Part shown: positions 1 through 6,491 of the stretch, piece by piece
Numbering within the stretch: the stretch's first letter is position 1
Layout of the letters: each line of letters begins with the position of its first letter
Source: a bacterium
GTDB taxonomy: Bacteria; Vulcanimicrobiota; Xenobia; RGZZ01
Length of the DNA stretch: 7,652 bases
Reading direction: 5' to 3'
Assembly: GCA_021782195.1 (NCBI GenBank)
Contig: JAJXVI010000099.1
Span: 1-7,652, forward strand
Notes under the pieces: model-generated
The model's database searches: none
What the model was told of the DNA's origin: nothing
What the model saw: the letters and a program-made list of their open reading frames with translations, nothing else
Program-made: the position numbers and the translations under genes

Positions 1-128
1 AACTCGTGCTGCGCGGGGGATCCTGCGCCACGCCCCAGGAGCACATCCGCGCCTCGTATCGCAATTTCTTTCCCCCCGCCGCGCGCTGGCAGTTCAGCGG
101 CGTGCGGCTGGCGGGAGACGGCGCGTGA
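1..128 (+). CDS. egtB: EgtB-like sulfoxide synthase, C-terminal end (partial)
   Basis: This is the last 41 codons of a gene entering from the left; the first full codon is at 3 and the TGA stop is at 126-128. The peptide starts [16 protein letters not shown] and continues with [14 protein letters not shown] and VRLA. That is the hallmark C-terminus of ergothioneine-type EgtB: the formylglycine-generating-enzyme-like (FGE-sulfatase) fold with the RGGS-x-AT, RNFF and RWQFSG segments. EgtB is a cytoplasmic non-haem iron enzyme joining a thiol (cysteine or gamma-glutamylcysteine) to hercynine with oxygen. The DinB-like domain and iron-binding histidines lie outside the window, so the thiol substrate cannot be judged. 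Other FGE-sulfatase proteins share the RGGS motif, but RNFFPP followed by RWQFSG favours EgtB. The neighbouring merA frame is convergent and runs antisense through this end. Confidence 0.8.
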   Translation, partial: LVLRGGSCATPQEHIRASYRNFFPPAARWQFSGVRLAGDGA

Positions 129-1558
129 GGGCGCCCGGCAACCTGCGCCATCCACGGCCGGCGGCCCCGGCAGACACTCCCAGGGCGGCGGGCTTGCGTC
201 TGCGCGAGGATGTGCTCGCCGGCCTGCGGTGCGCGTGCTTGCCCCCCGTGCAGCTTGCCGGAGGTTTTCTCAGCCACGAGTTTGATGAATCCGCGCGTGT
301 CGAAATCGACAACGGCGCGAGGGACGTGCGTGAGCGAGAGTTGCCGGCTTTCAACCAGAAGGTTGCGCGCGAGGGCCTCGCCCTCCGTCAAGCCGACCGT
401 GGCGACCTGCGGATCGGTGAACACCACCGTCGGCAGGGTCTGGAGGTCGAGCCGGGCTTCCCCAGCGGTCATGTTGATTGCAGCGCGCGTTCCGGCGGCG
501 GCTGCGACATTGACGAACCGGGGTTGGTCGGTGCAGTCGCCAGCAGCGTAGATGTTCGGATTTGAGGTGCACAGATGGTCGTCGACGATGATGGCGCCCT
601 GCTCATTCACCGCGATGCCGGCAGCCTCCAGGCTCAGGTGGTCGCTGTTCGGAGTGCGCCCGGTGGCAAGCAGCAGTTCGTCCACTGTCAGTTCTCCGGC
701 GCTGGTGCGCAGATTGACCTGATTCACGTGCAAGCTGACCCCGTAGACGTTGACGTGGGTCTTGACGTTGATGTGCTCGTCTTGAAAGACTGCGGCCAGG
801 GCCTCACCAACGGTCGGGTCGGTGCGTGTCAGGAGCGTCCCGCGTGCCAGGAGTGTTACCTCGGTGCCGAGTCGCGCGTAGGCCTGGGCGAGCTCGAGTG
901 CCGTAGCCGACGCACCGATGACGGCCAGTCGCGTGGGAAGGCTCAGGGACTTCCAGAGCTGCGTCGGCGTATGGTACGGGGTTCTCTCCAGACCGGGAAC
1001 GGGTGGTACGAACGGGCGCGACCCGCTTGCGACCAGGCAGCGGTCGAAGGCACAAGAGAGCTTCTGGCCATCGTGCAGTTCGACGTGCAGGGTGTTTGCG
1101 TCCAGGAACCTGGCGTGCCCCTGCAGTACGGTGACGGAAGGGTGCTCGAGAAGGAGGCGCTCGTACCGCTCGTGGCGCAGTTTCTCGATGCAGGCCTGCT
1201 GCTGCTCGACGAGACGATTCGCTTGAATTGAGGGAGGGGTCGCGGAAACGGCCATGTCGAACGGGCTACGCCCGCGTAAATGGGCGATCTGGGCGGCACG
1301 GATCATGATTTTGGAGGGGACGCAGCCCGTGTTGACGCAGACGCCGCCGAGTCGCATGCGCTCGATAATCGTCACGCGGGCTCCTCTTTCGGCGGCTTTC
1401 AGCGCCGCGGCGGTTGCCGCAGCTCCGCTGCCGATGATGGCGACGTGTACGGGCTGGCAGCAGCACCTTTCAGTTTGCGTTGCCGGGGACGGGTTGCTCT
1501 CGTCGGCCGGGGAGAACCGCGGTGTCGGGCTCCTTGGAAGAGCGGGCACTGGGAACAT
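2..1558 (-). CDS. merA: Mercuric reductase MerA, C-terminus lost (probably a broken gene)
   Basis: MerA is a cytoplasmic FAD disulfide oxidoreductase that reduces Hg(II) to Hg(0) with NADPH. The start is ATG at 1558, with AAAGGA 7 bases upstream. Visible in order: a Cys triplet (ERCCCQP, about residues 32-34), the FAD motif HVAIIGSG (38-45), the redox-active [15 protein letters not shown] (Cys74 and Cys79), [11 protein letters not shown] (185-195), the NADPH motif [14 protein letters not shown] (211-224), the second FAD motif [11 protein letters not shown] (about 336-346), and [10 protein letters not shown] then [10 protein letters not shown] in the dimerisation domain (F424). It resembles Tn501/Tn21-type MerA core closely but has no N-terminal HMA (MerP-like) domain. 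Similarity ends near GEHIL (about residue 450, position 206-210). The usual last 45 or so residues, including the C-terminal Cys-Cys that hands Hg(II) to the active site, are absent. The frame then stays open, antisense to egtB, past the window edge. The native C-terminus is not in either other minus frame. Identity as MerA is certain; activity is doubtful. Confidence 0.9.
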   Translation of the reverse strand, partial: MFPVPALPRSPTPRFSPADESNPSPATQTERCCCQPVHVAIIGSGAAATAAALKAAERGARVTIIERMRLGGVCVNTGCVPSKIMIRAAQIAHLRGRSPFDMAVSATPPSIQANRLVEQQQACIEKLRHERYERLLLEHPSVTVLQGHARFLDANTLHVELHDGQKLSCAFDRCLVASGSRPFVPPVPGLERTPYHTPTQLWKSLSLPTRLAVIGASATALELAQAYARLGTEVTLLARGTLLTRTDPTVGEALAAVFQDEHINVKTHVNVYGVSLHVNQVNLRTSAGELTVDELLLATGRTPNSDHLSLEAAGIAVNEQGAIIVDDHLCTSNPNIYAAGDCTDQPRFVNVAAAAGTRAAINMTAGEARLDLQTLPTVVFTDPQVATVGLTEGEALARNLLVESRQLSLTHVPRAVVDFDTRGFIKLVAEKTSGKLHGGQARAPQAGEHILAQTQARRPGSVCRGRRPWMAQVAGRPHAPSPASRTPLNCQRAAGGKKLRYEARMCSWGVAQDPPRSTS

Positions 1559-1727
1559 GGGGTGGTCCTTTCTGCTTTGATGCGGAGAAGCCGGCACTGA
1601 GGCCGGAGGGCGGTTGCGCTGATGCTGCTAGGGAAGGATGGATTCGCGACAACGACGACTCGATGGTGCCGGATGCAGGGAAATTTCTCTACCCCGCTTC
1701 GTGCGTTGTACCATTCGGGGCGCGCCG
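1559..1727. other. Spacer between the ParA-type gene and merA
   Basis: These 169 bases separate the stop of the ParA-type gene from the merA start, on the same strand. I see no MerR-type operator (a dyad inside a 19-base promoter spacer) and no convincing sigma70 promoter. A short hairpin is possible in the minus-strand leader (CCGGC, 6-base loop, GCCGG, at about 1591-1606). merA may therefore depend on read-through from the upstream operon or on an unrecognised promoter. Confidence 0.4.
1566..1571 (-). promoter_or_regulatory. Ribosome binding site for merA
   Basis: AAAGGA on the minus strand, 7 bases before the ATG at 1558. It decides the start: the ATG gives a 37-residue leader before the FAD motif, too short for an HMA domain. 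Confidence 0.6.
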
Positions 1728-2741
1728 CTACGTGTCTGCTGGCACTCGCAGACCGGTTCGTTCCGCGAGGGTGAGGGCAAGTTCCTTGAACTGCCTGCCG
1801 GCTTCCTGTGCGCTGTAGAAGTGCGACCCCAGTGCTCCGTCTGCTGGCTTGAGGTGGAAGACGGGCTTGTGAGCATCCTGGGCGAGCGGCACAAGGCTGC
1901 GGTAGTGCTTGAGCAGCGTCAGGCAGTTCGGATCAGTCTTCACCGAATCCGCGTGGGTGCCCGACTGGTCAAGCATCATGGAACGGTAGAGGTCGGGCAC
2001 GCGGTCGATCCAGCGGTGGTAGGCCTGTACGGGTCGGTCCAGTCGCTCTGCGTGTTGCATGACGATGTAACCGGCGGCCCGAATCTGGCCGGCGGGAAGA
2101 AGCAGGCCCGGCTGCGGGTTGCGAGCGAGCCGGTCACTCCATTCTGCTCGCCACTGCTTGAGCGTGGGGCCCATGTTTCGCAGTCCCTGTAGCGAGTAGA
2201 GATCCGGTGATAGCGGGACGACCACGTAGTCCGCTGCGATGAGCGCTGCGCGATTGATGGAGCCCAGATTGGGGCCGAGGTCGACCAGGGCTACGTCAAA
2301 GGACTGCTTGGTGGCAGCGCGCTGGATCATCCGCCAGAAGGCGGAGATGACCCTGAAGGCTCGCTCCTTTCGGTCAAGGCAATGAGGCCACTCCTGGGAA
2401 AGATCGTCTTCAAAACGTGAGATTGCGAGGTCACCCGCGAGCAGGTACGGCGACTGGTCGCACGGATCGACCTCCTCCACGTGGGGGTCGGTGATATCGC
2501 CCGTCCCATTTTGGAGGGGTTCGATGCATCCCTGGATGGTTTCACTGTGCGCACCGTCCGGCCATAGTTCGACCAGTCGTTCCTCTTCGAGAAATGCGGA
2601 GGTGAGGTTCGCCTGGGGGTCAAGATCGACGGCAAGGACGCGTTGTCCGAGGTCGGAGAGCATCCAGGCAAGGTGGTAGACCAGCGTCGTCTTTCCCACG
2701 CCGCCCTTGTTGTTGAAGAAAGCGACGACCGTCGTGCTCAT
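1728..2741 (-). CDS. ParA-type partition ATPase (Walker-type, 337 aa)
   Basis: A ParA/MinD-superfamily P-loop ATPase. The deviant Walker A is NNKGGVGKTTL (residues 10-20, with signature Lys12 and catalytic Lys17). Walker A' is AVDLDPQANLT (37-47). The Walker B-like strand is VALVDLGPNLGSINRAAL (150-167), followed by ADYVVVPLSPDLYSLQGL (170-187). Such proteins form ATP-dependent dimers that bind DNA non-specifically. The C-terminal part (about 280-320, with HYRSLVPLAQ and KPVFHLKPADGALGSH) is typical of longer ParA homologues on chromosomal islands rather than plasmid-type ParA. Near residues 95-130 the protein has an insertion relative to compact ParAs. The start ATG overlaps the stop of the upstream AlbA_2-ATPase gene by ATGA (2738-2741), and GGAG lies 6 bases before it, so the two are translationally coupled. 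No parB gene or parS-like iterons follow. A classical segregation role is therefore unlikely; work with the upstream protein is more likely, but its nature is inference. Confidence 0.88.
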   Translation of the reverse strand: MSTTVVAFFNNKGGVGKTTLVYHLAWMLSDLGQRVLAVDLDPQANLTSAFLEEERLVELWPDGAHSETIQGCIEPLQNGTGDITDPHVEEVDPCDQSPYLLAGDLAISRFEDDLSQEWPHCLDRKERAFRVISAFWRMIQRAATKQSFDVALVDLGPNLGSINRAALIAADYVVVPLSPDLYSLQGLRNMGPTLKQWRAEWSDRLARNPQPGLLLPAGQIRAAGYIVMQHAERLDRPVQAYHRWIDRVPDLYRSMMLDQSGTHADSVKTDPNCLTLLKHYRSLVPLAQDAHKPVFHLKPADGALGSHFYSAQEAGRQFKELALTLAERTGLRVPADT

Positions 2742-3931
2742 GGCCTTCTCCGCATCGTTGCCAGCACCTGACTCTCCTGAACCGTGAATTCAATCGGTGG
2801 ATTTCCGTTGTCGATCATGCGCTTGCGAGCGAGGGCAATGCCGATGCCGAATCGCTGGACGTACCCGAGGTTTTTCATCGCCTCGGCCAGTTCTGGATTG
2901 CGATAATCGGTGATGTGTGCCTGTCCGAAATTCTCGGGAGTGACCTGGCCGAATGGTCCTCCGGGGCTCTGGATCTCCACGCGGTCCGAGAACCACGTTA
3001 TCCTTACAGGTGCGTTCGTACCCTCATAAACCCGATGGAGAATCGCATTCCGCCCAATCTGCTGAAGGGCCTGAAGCGGATAGTCGGGGTGCTGGATTTC
3101 AGTCGTGCCAGACGAGATGTTGGTGGCTGTGGAAATGTGTGCGCGGAAAGTATCGTCGAGGTTGTTCAGCAACTCGGTGAGCGGTCCGTCGATCTCTTTC
3201 TGGTCCTTGATGGGATCGGTAAGAGCGGTGCCGTCGAGTCGAAGGAACTGAACGTATGCTCCGGGCAGGTATTGTCGCGGGTTGCGTCCACAGACCAGAA
3301 TCCCCAGAACAGTCGGCCGGTGGGGAGACCCAGTCGTGCACATGCGCAGAGAGGCGAGTTGTTGTTCGTAGGTGCGCTCGTTCTCCTCGAGCACCTCACG
3401 GGCGACGCTGCCCGGCAGGTAGATCCTGGTAAACGATTCTCGGTCGAGGTCCTCGAGTGTAGCGGCCTCTATGGCGTGCAGGTCAAAGGGAAGGTCAGTG
3501 CCCCGACGTCTCTCGCTCAACCGGATTTCATCGGCGGCGCTCGCGACGGCTCGACGCGGGCCGACGCGGATCCATGTCTTTCCTTTGAATCTGACGGGTG
3601 GCGCCGGTGACGGCTCGACCACCACCACGGCCATTTCGCAACCGCCGAGTCTCCGTTTTGATACGGTCATGTTCGGCAGGGGCAGGATGTTGCCGTCGTC
3701 CCGGATCTGGCTCAGGTTGATGAGCTGTTCGTCGGTGACCGGGAGGTCAGCGCAACTTCCGTCGTCATTGACACCAATGAACAGGACGCCGGGCTGCCGA
3801 TGCCCAGGGACGTCGTTCGCGAATGCACAGATGGCCTGACGGATCTTCTTCGGGTCGCTCATCGACGCTTTGCGTTCTACGCGGTCAGACTCCATGTTGC
3901 GCAGCAGGTGCAAGAGTTCCTCATCGGTCAC
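2738..3931 (-). CDS. AlbA_2 (Schlafen-like) domain protein with GHKL-type ATP-binding C-terminus (397 aa)
   Basis: The N-terminal half (about 14-130) shows the AlbA_2 / Schlafen pattern: ESDRVERKAS, then IRQAICAFANDVPG and GVLFIGVNDDG, then FKGKTWIRVGPRR. This domain family is linked to nucleic-acid binding, and some Schlafen members are RNases. The C-terminal part (about 285-370) matches the HATPase_c_4 type found in RecG-like regulators: QQIGRNAILHRVY (N-box position Asn295), WFSDRVEIQSPGGPFG (G1-like box), YRNPELAEAMKNLGYVQRFG and GIGIALARKRM. The length is usual for this architecture. The start is GTG at 3931, supported by GAGGAGG (3942-3948) 10 bases upstream; an ATG start is not available nearby. 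It is the first gene of a coupled operon with the ParA-type ATPase. Family members are annotated variously as transcriptional regulators or DNA-binding proteins, and a few sit in phage-defence loci. A role in defence or island control is inference. Confidence 0.85.
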   Translation of the reverse strand: MTDEELLHLLRNMESDRVERKASMSDPKKIRQAICAFANDVPGHRQPGVLFIGVNDDGSCADLPVTDEQLINLSQIRDDGNILPLPNMTVSKRRLGGCEMAVVVVEPSPAPPVRFKGKTWIRVGPRRAVASAADEIRLSERRRGTDLPFDLHAIEAATLEDLDRESFTRIYLPGSVAREVLEENERTYEQQLASLRMCTTGSPHRPTVLGILVCGRNPRQYLPGAYVQFLRLDGTALTDPIKDQKEIDGPLTELLNNLDDTFRAHISTATNISSGTTEIQHPDYPLQALQQIGRNAILHRVYEGTNAPVRITWFSDRVEIQSPGGPFGQVTPENFGQAHITDYRNPELAEAMKNLGYVQRFGIGIALARKRMIDNGNPPIEFTVQESQVLATMRRRP

Positions 3932-3941
3932 GCTGTGGGTT

Positions 3942-3948
3942 CCTCCTC
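3942..3948 (-). promoter_or_regulatory. Strong ribosome binding site deciding the GTG start at 3931
   Basis: GAGGAGG on the minus strand, 10 bases before the GTG codon at 3929-3931. It is one of the best Shine-Dalgarno matches in the window and makes the non-ATG start credible. Confidence 0.65.
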
Positions 3949-4090
3949 AGGGATGCCTCTTCAGTTCGACTCCAACGGAAAGTAGACCTTGCTGCGGCTT
4001 GCCTGATTGCCTTCGTACTTATGCTCTCGCCGATTTGCGGCCCGACCGTTCGGACTCGATTCGTCCACGGCCACTGGAACGCATCGTAGC

Positions 4091-4119
4091 CTTGTAGCGT
4101 GTGCCGCTTCACTTCTCAA
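4091..4119 (-). promoter_or_regulatory. Putative sigma70-type promoter of the AlbA_2-ATPase/ParA operon
   Basis: On the minus strand, TTGAGA (-35, 4114-4119, 5 of 6 to consensus) is followed after exactly 17 bases by TACAAG (-10, 4091-4096, 4 of 6). It points toward the GTG start at 3931 and would give a leader of about 150 nucleotides, long enough for leader-based control, though no known riboswitch is recognised. The match is from sequence only. Confidence 0.4.
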
Positions 4120-4176
4120 GGTTGATGTCAGAGTCTTTCTTCAACTGGCGTCACCCCCAAATTTTACGCGCGTCGG

Positions 4177-4249
4177 GTTTGATCCGGATTTGCAAACCTT
4201 TGCCGGGAAAGCGTGATTTCATCAGCAGGTTTGGAATGATGGATCAAAC
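4177..4249. repeat. Inverted repeat GTTTGATCC / GGATCAAAC with nested copies
   Basis: GTTTGATCC (4177-4185) is the exact reverse complement of GGATCAAAC (4241-4249), 55 bases apart. Both are flanked on the outer side by GCGCG-rich bases. A second, tighter dyad is nested: GGTTTG (4176-4181) with CAAACC (4193-4198), enclosing the palindrome ATCCGGAT. GGTTTG recurs at 4228-4233. Together they could be an operator pair in the divergent promoter region or a cruciform. The arms are too far apart and lack a T-run for a simple terminator. Confidence 0.55.
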
Positions 4250-4338
4250 GCGCGCTTGAGCAACCCCGTCCCCCGGCCCCTGGGGCATCCCCGCCATCCT
4301 GCACAGGAACGCGTGTTCGGCTCACGAATTCTTTCACC

Positions 4339-6357
4339 GTGGCGAAGAAATCTCACGACAACCGACCCTTTCGTACCTCGTGGCACCCGCCCCGCCGCGC
4401 CGCACTCCTGGTTGCCGCGCTGGTCCTGGCAGTCACGGTGACGCTCCTCAATATCCGAAGCGGAAGGTCGCGCCCCACGCCGCGTCCGCCGTTCGTCCCA
4501 CCGGACCCGGCGCTGAGGGGCTTCTACGTCCCCCCCGCGCGAGAGCCTCATTTGACACACGCGAAACTGCTCGGTCTGTTGCGCCGTCACGTCCGATACG
4601 TGTTCGTACTTTATCAGGAGAACCGTTCCTTCGATTCCTACTTCGGAACCTTTCCCGGGGCCGACGGCATTTACTCTCAGCCAGCCTCCCGCACGCTCGG
4701 CTTCAGCCAACCCATCGAAAACCTGGACGGCACCGTCGGAACCATCCACCCGTTTCGCATCGGACCCTCCCGATACGCGGCCGATCTCGACGACCCCAAG
4801 CATGATCATCCCGCCATCCTCGCCAAGATCGACGTGCGGAACGGCCGCGCATACATGGACCATTTCGCTCTCGCCGAAGAGAAAATTCGCACTCGCGGAA
4901 AGCTCACGTTGAAGGCCCGCCAGTTCGGCGAACTCACCATGGCGCACGTCGACGGCGACACCATTCCGTTTCTCTGGCGCTGGGCCAACCGTTTCACGCT
5001 CTTCGACCATATCTTCCAGGAGATGACCGCCCCTTCCACCCCTGGCAACCTCTCCGTGATTGGCGCGCAGACCGGCGTCACCCAGTGGATGCTCCACCCG
5101 TCCGAAGCGGCGCGAACCAACCACGCGCGTGGTGTTCCCGTGGTGTGTGACCTCGATCCCTTCTGGGGCTCTCCGCTCGACCCGACGCATCCCCACCGCA
5201 TGCCGTCCAATCCCAGGGACTACCGCCTTGATCGGAAGCACCCCGGCAGAGTTCAGATCAACCTCACCTACGCGACGCTTCCCCTGACTCTTGCGCGTGG
5301 CCAGATTCGCCAGCAGATCGCGGCCGACCGCCATCCCGGTGTCGACCTGGCCGACGTGCGGAGCGACGTGGGTGACATCGCCCGTTCGCGCAAGGGCGCC
5401 GTGAACTGGGGCTGGTTCCAGGAGGGATACGATCGCGAGTCTCCCACCGACGATGACAGCGGACCGCTTGACGCCGACGGTGTTCACGCCTCGTACATCA
5501 CCCATCACGACGGACCTTCCTATTTTGGGTACGTCTCCAACAACGCCACGATGCGCGCGCACCTGCACGGCCTTGAAGATTTCTATCACGCGCTCGCCAC
5601 GCGCGCCCTCTCGCCAAAGGGAGGCGTTTACTACGTGAAAGGCGGCTTCCTGAACGCCCGTGGAATGCACCCGGCCGACCCCGGGGCGCGGGCGCAGGCG
5701 ACGTTTCGCGGAAACGACGACCATCCTGGCTACTCCGACTCCCAGATCAGCGAGGCGCTGCTGGCGGAAACAATCAACCGGATTTCTCGGAGCCCCTACT
5801 GGTCACACTGCGCCATCGTCATCGCCTGGGACGACGCGGGCGGAATGTACGACCACGTGCGCCCGCCGGTACGATCCATCGGCCCCGACGGGAAGGTGCT
5901 TTGCGACGGTGCGCGCGTTCCGCTGCTGGTTCTCTCGCCGTACGCGCGTACGCACGTGGTGGTCCACGACGTGGGTGATCACGCGTCTATCGTGAAGTTC
6001 ATTGATGAGGTCTTCGCACTTCGTCCCCTGGCCGACCTTCCGGCGGAGCGCGAGGGGCGCAGGATCGGTGAAGAGCGATACCATCAGTCGAATCTGGGGC
6101 CGTTTGACGACCTCACCGCGCACGTCACCGACCTCCTGGGGGCATTCGACCCGGCCCGCCTGACCGGTGCGGCGCGCGCGCTTCCCGCGTGGTACGTCCG
6201 CATTCCGGAGCAGAGGGTGCGGGTGCTGCCACAGGCAAGCGGCTACGGGTGGCGGCAGATCGGCGTGGAGCCCGTCGACTACCGCAAGGGGATCCCCAAC
6301 AACGTCCCGCCTGACTTCAACCCCCGCCCGGTCACGGAACCTTCCTCCGGCGGATAG
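4339..6357 (+). CDS. Phosphoesterase family protein (phospholipase C / acid phosphatase type, 672 aa)
   Basis: A member of the PF04185 phosphoesterase family, which includes bacterial phospholipase C and acid phosphatase AcpA; these cleave phosphate esters outside the cytoplasm. Key segments: VLYQENRSFDSYFGTFPGADG (about 91-111, metal and nucleophile region), FTLFDHIFQEMTAPSTPG (about 218-235), AIVIAWDDAGGMYDHV (about 494-509), GARVPLLVLSPYAR (about 526-539) and DHASIVKFIDEVF (about 550-562). The N-terminus is basic, then has one hydrophobic stretch (residues 21-37, ALLVAALVLAVTVTLL), so it is exported as an uncleaved anchor or signal peptide without an obvious cleavage site or lipobox. The start is GTG at 4339; no Shine-Dalgarno sequence is evident. 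The GC content is higher than in the operon to its left. It stands alone, and the choice between phospholipid, phosphoprotein or small ester substrates cannot be read from the sequence. Confidence 0.88.
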   Translation: MAKKSHDNRPFRTSWHPPRRAALLVAALVLAVTVTLLNIRSGRSRPTPRPPFVPPDPALRGFYVPPAREPHLTHAKLLGLLRRHVRYVFVLYQENRSFDSYFGTFPGADGIYSQPASRTLGFSQPIENLDGTVGTIHPFRIGPSRYAADLDDPKHDHPAILAKIDVRNGRAYMDHFALAEEKIRTRGKLTLKARQFGELTMAHVDGDTIPFLWRWANRFTLFDHIFQEMTAPSTPGNLSVIGAQTGVTQWMLHPSEAARTNHARGVPVVCDLDPFWGSPLDPTHPHRMPSNPRDYRLDRKHPGRVQINLTYATLPLTLARGQIRQQIAADRHPGVDLADVRSDVGDIARSRKGAVNWGWFQEGYDRESPTDDDSGPLDADGVHASYITHHDGPSYFGYVSNNATMRAHLHGLEDFYHALATRALSPKGGVYYVKGGFLNARGMHPADPGARAQATFRGNDDHPGYSDSQISEALLAETINRISRSPYWSHCAIVIAWDDAGGMYDHVRPPVRSIGPDGKVLCDGARVPLLVLSPYARTHVVVHDVGDHASIVKFIDEVFALRPLADLPAEREGRRIGEERYHQSNLGPFDDLTAHVTDLLGAFDPARLTGAARALPAWYVRIPEQRVRVLPQASGYGWRQIGVEPVDYRKGIPNNVPPDFNPRPVTEPSSGG

Positions 6358-6370
6358 GGGGACATCTCCT

Positions 6371-6464
6371 GCGGGGAGGGGACGTCGCTTGCGGGGACGT
6401 CGCTTGCGGGGACGTTGCCGGCGGGACGTCCCCCGCATTGCCGCCGCTTGCGGGGACGTCTCGC
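6371..6464. repeat. Degenerate 15-bp GC-rich tandem repeat (GCGGGGACGTCGCTT)
   Basis: Copies: 6371-6390 (with a 5-base insertion), 6391-6405 (exact), 6406-6420 (end changed to TGCCG), 6421-6434 (14 bases, shortened), a decayed stretch at 6435-6449 ending CCGCCGCTT, and 6450-6464. All but the decayed stretch share GGGACGT, and a degenerate first copy (GGGGGACATCTCCT) begins at the phosphoesterase stop codon. GGGACGTCCC at 6423-6432 is a perfect palindrome that can fold as GCGGG..CCCGC. It lies between convergent genes, so it may act in transcription termination or may just be replication slippage. Confidence 0.75.
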
Positions 6465-6491
6465 CTGGGCGCTCGCCGTAGGACGCAGGCG

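Larger units (their letters stand above)
3932..4338. other. Divergent intergenic region of 407 bases
   Basis: It lies between the AlbA_2-ATPase gene (minus) and the phosphoesterase gene (plus). The left half holds the ribosome site, the leader and a sigma70-like promoter of the minus-strand operon. The right half (4160-4260) is relatively AT-rich at its start and holds the inverted repeats listed separately. Short frames across it (for example 63 codons antisense at 3921-4112) show no coding character. No tRNA or transposon end is seen, and no clear plus-strand promoter either. Confidence 0.5.

Noticed and set aside
575..1231. 218-codon plus-strand frame (and others at 125-565 and 943-1299)
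   Set aside because: These are shadows of merA, which shows clear flavoprotein motifs on the minus strand.
1559..1727. MerR-type operator upstream of merA
   Set aside because: No dyad with the long-spacer promoter could be found in the 169 bases.
1638..2192. 184-codon plus-strand frame
   Set aside because: Antisense to the ParA-type gene and its downstream spacer; no motif or ribosome site.
2915..3610. 231-codon plus-strand frame
   Set aside because: Antisense to the AlbA_2-ATPase gene; no recognisable motif.
3921..4112. 63-codon minus-strand frame in the operon leader
   Set aside because: Begins with GTG inside the promoter spacer, so it would not be fully transcribed from that promoter; no ribosome site; composition not coding-like.
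4222..5724. 500-codon open frame on the minus strand
   Set aside because: It lies antisense to the phosphoesterase gene, whose motifs are unmistakable; long antisense frames are expected in GC-rich genes and the product resembles no family.
6371..6464. CRISPR array
   Set aside because: Units are about 15 bp and directly abutting, without unique spacers.
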